Positions 5,197-7,010 of a stretch of DNA of 7,010 nt are shown in pieces. Origin of the DNA: Armatimonadetes bacterium RBG_19FT_COMBO_69_19 (GTDB lineage Bacteria; Sysuimicrobiota; Sysuimicrobiia; Sysuimicrobiales; Kaftiobacteriaceae); NCBI GenBank assembly GCA_001768125.1, contig MENB01000113.1, forward strand, positions 3,680-10,689, in the 5' to 3' direction. The position numbers and the translations under genes are program-made. Each line of letters starts with the position of its first letter. Within the stretch, counting starts at the first letter, position 1. The notes beneath the pieces were generated by a model. That model was not told where the DNA came from, made no database searches, and saw only the letters and a program-made list of their open reading frames with translations.

Positions 5197-6693
5197 ATGG
5201 CGACAGTGGCTCCGCAGGCATACCGGAACTACGTGAACGGCGCGTGGGTGGACGCGAGGTCCGGCGAGACGATGCCGTCCATCAACCCCGCGACCGGCGA
5301 GACCCTCGGCCGCGTGCCCAAGTCCGGCGCGGAGGACGCCCAGGCCGCGATCGCGGCGGCCCGGGCGGCGTTCGAGAAGTGGCGCAAGGTCCCCGCGCCC
5401 CGGCGGGCAGAGATCCTCTACCGTGCCGCCGTGGAGCTCGTCCGGCAGAAGGAAGACCTGGCCCGGCTGATGACCCAGGAGATGGGCAAGGTGCTGGCCG
5501 AGACGCGCGGTGACGTGCAGGAAGCGATCGACATGACGTACTTCATCGCGGGCGAAGGCCGCCGCCTGCACGGCTACACCACACCCAGCGAGATGCCCCA
5601 CAAGGCCGCGTACTGTCTGCGCGTCCCCGTCGGCGTCGTCGGCGTCATCACGCCCTGGAACTTCCCGATGGCCATCCCGTCGTGGAAGATCATCCCGGCC
5701 TTGCTGTGCGGCAACACCGTCGTCTTCAAGCCCGCCACCGACACGCCGCTCGTGGGTGTGCGCTTCGCGCAGATCCTCAACGACGCCGGCCTCCCGCCGG
5801 GCGTGCTCAACGTCCTCACCGGCAGCGGCGGTAAAGTCGGGAACGCCATCGTCGAGCATCCGGACGTCGCCATCATCTCCTTCACCGGCTCGACCGAGAT
5901 CGGGCTCGCCATGGCCGAGAAGTGCGCGCGGTTGGGCAAGCGCGTGTCCCTCGAGATGGGCGGCAAGAACGCGGCCATCGTCATGGACGACGCCGACCTC
6001 GATCTCGCCACCGATGCGCTGATCTGGAGCGCGTTCGGCACCTCCGGCCAGCGCTGCACCGCCTGCAGCCGCATCATCACGCAACGCGGGGTGCGCAAGG
6101 AACTCACCGACCGGCTCGTGGCGCGGGCGAAGTCGCTGCGATTGGGCGACGGGCTCGACCCCAAGACCGAGGTCGGCCCCGTGGTCAGCCAGGCACAGCT
6201 AGAGAGCATCCATGGCTACGTTGACGTGGGCAAGAAGGAAGGGGCTCGGGTGTTGGTAGGCGGAGCTCCCGCGCGAGAAGGAGCCCTCGCGCGGGGATAT
6301 TTCTACGCCCCGACCATCTTCGACAACGTCACCCCCGGCATGCGGGTCGAGCAGGAGGAGATCTTCGGGCCGGTCACCGACATCATCGAGGCGAAGGACC
6401 TCGACGACGCGGTGCGCATCCTGAACGGCGTGCAGTACGGCCTGTCCGCCTCGATCTTCACGCGGGACGTGAACAAGGCGATGCGGGCGATCGACGACAT
6501 CTTCACCGGTATCGTCTACGTGAACCACGGCACGATCGGGGCCGAGGTCCATCTACCCTTCGGCGGCACGAAGAACACCGGGAACGGCCACCGCGAGGGC
6601 GGCATCCAGGCCCTGGATGTCTTCTCCGAGTGGAAGGCGGTCTACATCGACTACAGCGGCCGGCTGCAGAGGGCGCAGATCGACAAGGAGTGA
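5197..6693 (+). CDS. NAD(P)+-dependent aldehyde dehydrogenase
   Basis: At 498 residues this is a normal full-length ALDH, oxidising an aldehyde to a carboxylate in the cytoplasm. ATG 5197 follows GGAGG (5186-5190) with a six-base spacer. Visible landmarks are PWNFPMA (N155, oxyanion hole), FKPATDTP (K178), FTGSTEIG (229-236, cofactor turn), LEMGGKN with general base E253, GQRCTACS with nucleophile C287 (34 residues after E253, as in ALDH2), EEIFGPV (E387, E388 and F390), and LPFGGTKNTGNG near the end. T181 replaces the ALDH2 glutamate that contacts the adenosine ribose, so NADP+ use is possible. The overall wording resembles alpha-ketoglutarate semialdehyde and succinate semialdehyde dehydrogenases, but the substrate cannot be fixed from sequence alone and no pathway partner is adjacent. 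Codons 333-368 have unusual codon use and contain a perfect inverted repeat. Confidence 0.95.
   Translation: MATVAPQAYRNYVNGAWVDARSGETMPSINPATGETLGRVPKSGAEDAQAAIAAARAAFEKWRKVPAPRRAEILYRAAVELVRQKEDLARLMTQEMGKVLAETRGDVQEAIDMTYFIAGEGRRLHGYTTPSEMPHKAAYCLRVPVGVVGVITPWNFPMAIPSWKIIPALLCGNTVVFKPATDTPLVGVRFAQILNDAGLPPGVLNVLTGSGGKVGNAIVEHPDVAIISFTGSTEIGLAMAEKCARLGKRVSLEMGGKNAAIVMDDADLDLATDALIWSAFGTSGQRCTACSRIITQRGVRKELTDRLVARAKSLRLGDGLDPKTEVGPVVSQAQLESIHGYVDVGKKEGARVLVGGAPAREGALARGYFYAPTIFDNVTPGMRVEQEEIFGPVTDIIEAKDLDDAVRILNGVQYGLSASIFTRDVNKAMRAIDDIFTGIVYVNHGTIGAEVHLPFGGTKNTGNGHREGGIQALDVFSEWKAVYIDYSGRLQRAQIDKE
6268..6295. repeat. Perfect 10-bp inverted repeat inside the aldehyde dehydrogenase gene
   Basis: CCCGCGCGAG (6268-6277) is followed after eight bases by its exact reverse complement CTCGCGCGGG (6286-6295). 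As RNA it would form a very GC-rich hairpin with an eight-base loop. It encodes the residues PAREGALARG, in a loop that varies within the family. No U-tract follows, so it does not look like an intrinsic terminator. Confidence 0.7.
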
Positions 6694-7010
6694 TGCGCCC
6701 CATCCTGCCGGGCCTCATGCTCGCGCTCATCGGTGCCGCAGCCGCCGCGCCTGCATCGGCCGCCCCTCCTCAGGCCATCGAGCTCCGGGCCTCGGAAGTC
6801 ACGGTGCGCGGAGGCGGCGATGTCATCGAAGCCAGCGGGAACGTGCGCATCACCGATGGGCGGAGCGCGGTGCGCGCCGGACGCGCCGTGTATGCGATCC
6901 GCGCGCGGCGCATCGAACTCAGCGGAGGCGTCGCCATCGCCTCGACCGAGGGCAACCTCGGGGCTGAGCGCGCACTCCTCCTGCTCTCGGCCGACCGCCG
7001 CATCACCAGC
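6693..7010 (+). CDS. LptA/OstA-like periplasmic LPS-transport protein, 3' truncated by the window end
   Basis: An open frame runs from ATG 6693 to the last base, giving 106 codons with no stop. The ATG shares its A with the TGA of the aldehyde dehydrogenase gene (TGATG), and AAGGAG at 6685-6690 is the ribosome site, only two bases away. Residues 1-23 are a signal peptide (MRPILPGLMLALIGAAAAAP, with an ASA cleavage site at 21-23), so the product is exported. The mature part shows OstA-type beta repeats: IEASGNVRITDG, then AGRAVYAIRARRIELSGGVAI, then EGNLGAERALLLLS. This is the pattern of LptA and the N-terminal domain of LptD, which form the beta-jellyroll bridge moving lipopolysaccharide across the periplasm. 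An in-frame ATG at 6717 would remove the basic N-region and is less likely. LptA versus another OstA-domain protein cannot be decided from the fragment. Confidence 0.78.
   Translation, partial: MRPILPGLMLALIGAAAAAPASAAPPQAIELRASEVTVRGGGDVIEASGNVRITDGRSAVRAGRAVYAIRARRIELSGGVAIASTEGNLGAERALLLLSADRRITS

Noticed and set aside
4036..6209. Minus-strand open frames opposite the Mrp and aldehyde dehydrogenase genes (4036-4803, 4400-5221, 5182-6084, 5574-6209)
   Set aside because: The opposite-strand genes are recognised with full catalytic motifs; the minus frames show only biased composition.
1..7010. Search for CRISPR repeats, insertion-sequence ends, tRNA or rRNA, phage or defence genes
   Set aside because: No direct-repeat array, transposase, terminal repeats, cloverleaf or recognisable defence domain was seen; the window is packed with metabolic genes.

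Overview
The window is a dense, GC-rich stretch of bacterial chromosome: mostly G/C-ending codons, frequent GTG/TTG starts, strong Shine-Dalgarno sites, and genes that overlap or lie within about 80 bases of each other. The last gene looks like an LptA/OstA-family lipopolysaccharide-transport protein with a signal peptide, which points to a diderm (Gram-negative-type) organism. The style and gene content resemble uncultivated soil or subsurface lineages such as Rokubacteria/Methylomirabilota, but that is only an impression. No mobile element, CRISPR array, rRNA or tRNA was seen, and no gap exceeds 300 bases.

Left block (1-3333, + strand): one-carbon and methionine metabolism. It opens with the C-terminal end of a methylenetetrahydrofolate reductase, probably the second half of a bifunctional homocysteine methyltransferase/MTHFR. 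Two tandem MetE-like barrel genes follow. The first matches the non-catalytic N-terminal half of cobalamin-independent methionine synthase and the second matches the catalytic C-terminal half, so the pair reads as a split MetE, coupled by a 4-base overlap. MTHFR would make 5-methyl-THF and the MetE pair could pass the methyl group to homocysteine. Two bases after the pair comes a SRPBCC-fold protein with a long, disordered, arginine- and glycine-rich tail. Its 3' end overlaps a convergent gene.

Middle (3278-3642): a small coiled-coil protein with a C-terminal membrane anchor on the - strand, then an 80-base divergent intergenic region.

Right block (3643-7010, + strand): a small DUF971 protein with two CxCxxC motifs, then an Mrp/ApbC iron-sulfur carrier ATPase with an N-terminal MIP18-like (DUF59) domain. 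Together they match the domain set of plant HCF101, split over two genes. Next come an NAD(P)-dependent aldehyde dehydrogenase and, overlapping its stop codon by one base, the start of the LptA-like gene, which runs off the window.

The region is largely housekeeping. The points most worth a second look are the split-HCF101-like pair (the Mrp has one cysteine and lacks the usual CxxC, while the DUF971 protein has six cysteines in an internally duplicated pattern), the split MetE, the arginine-run tail on the SRPBCC protein, and a local codon-usage patch with a perfect inverted repeat inside the aldehyde dehydrogenase gene.
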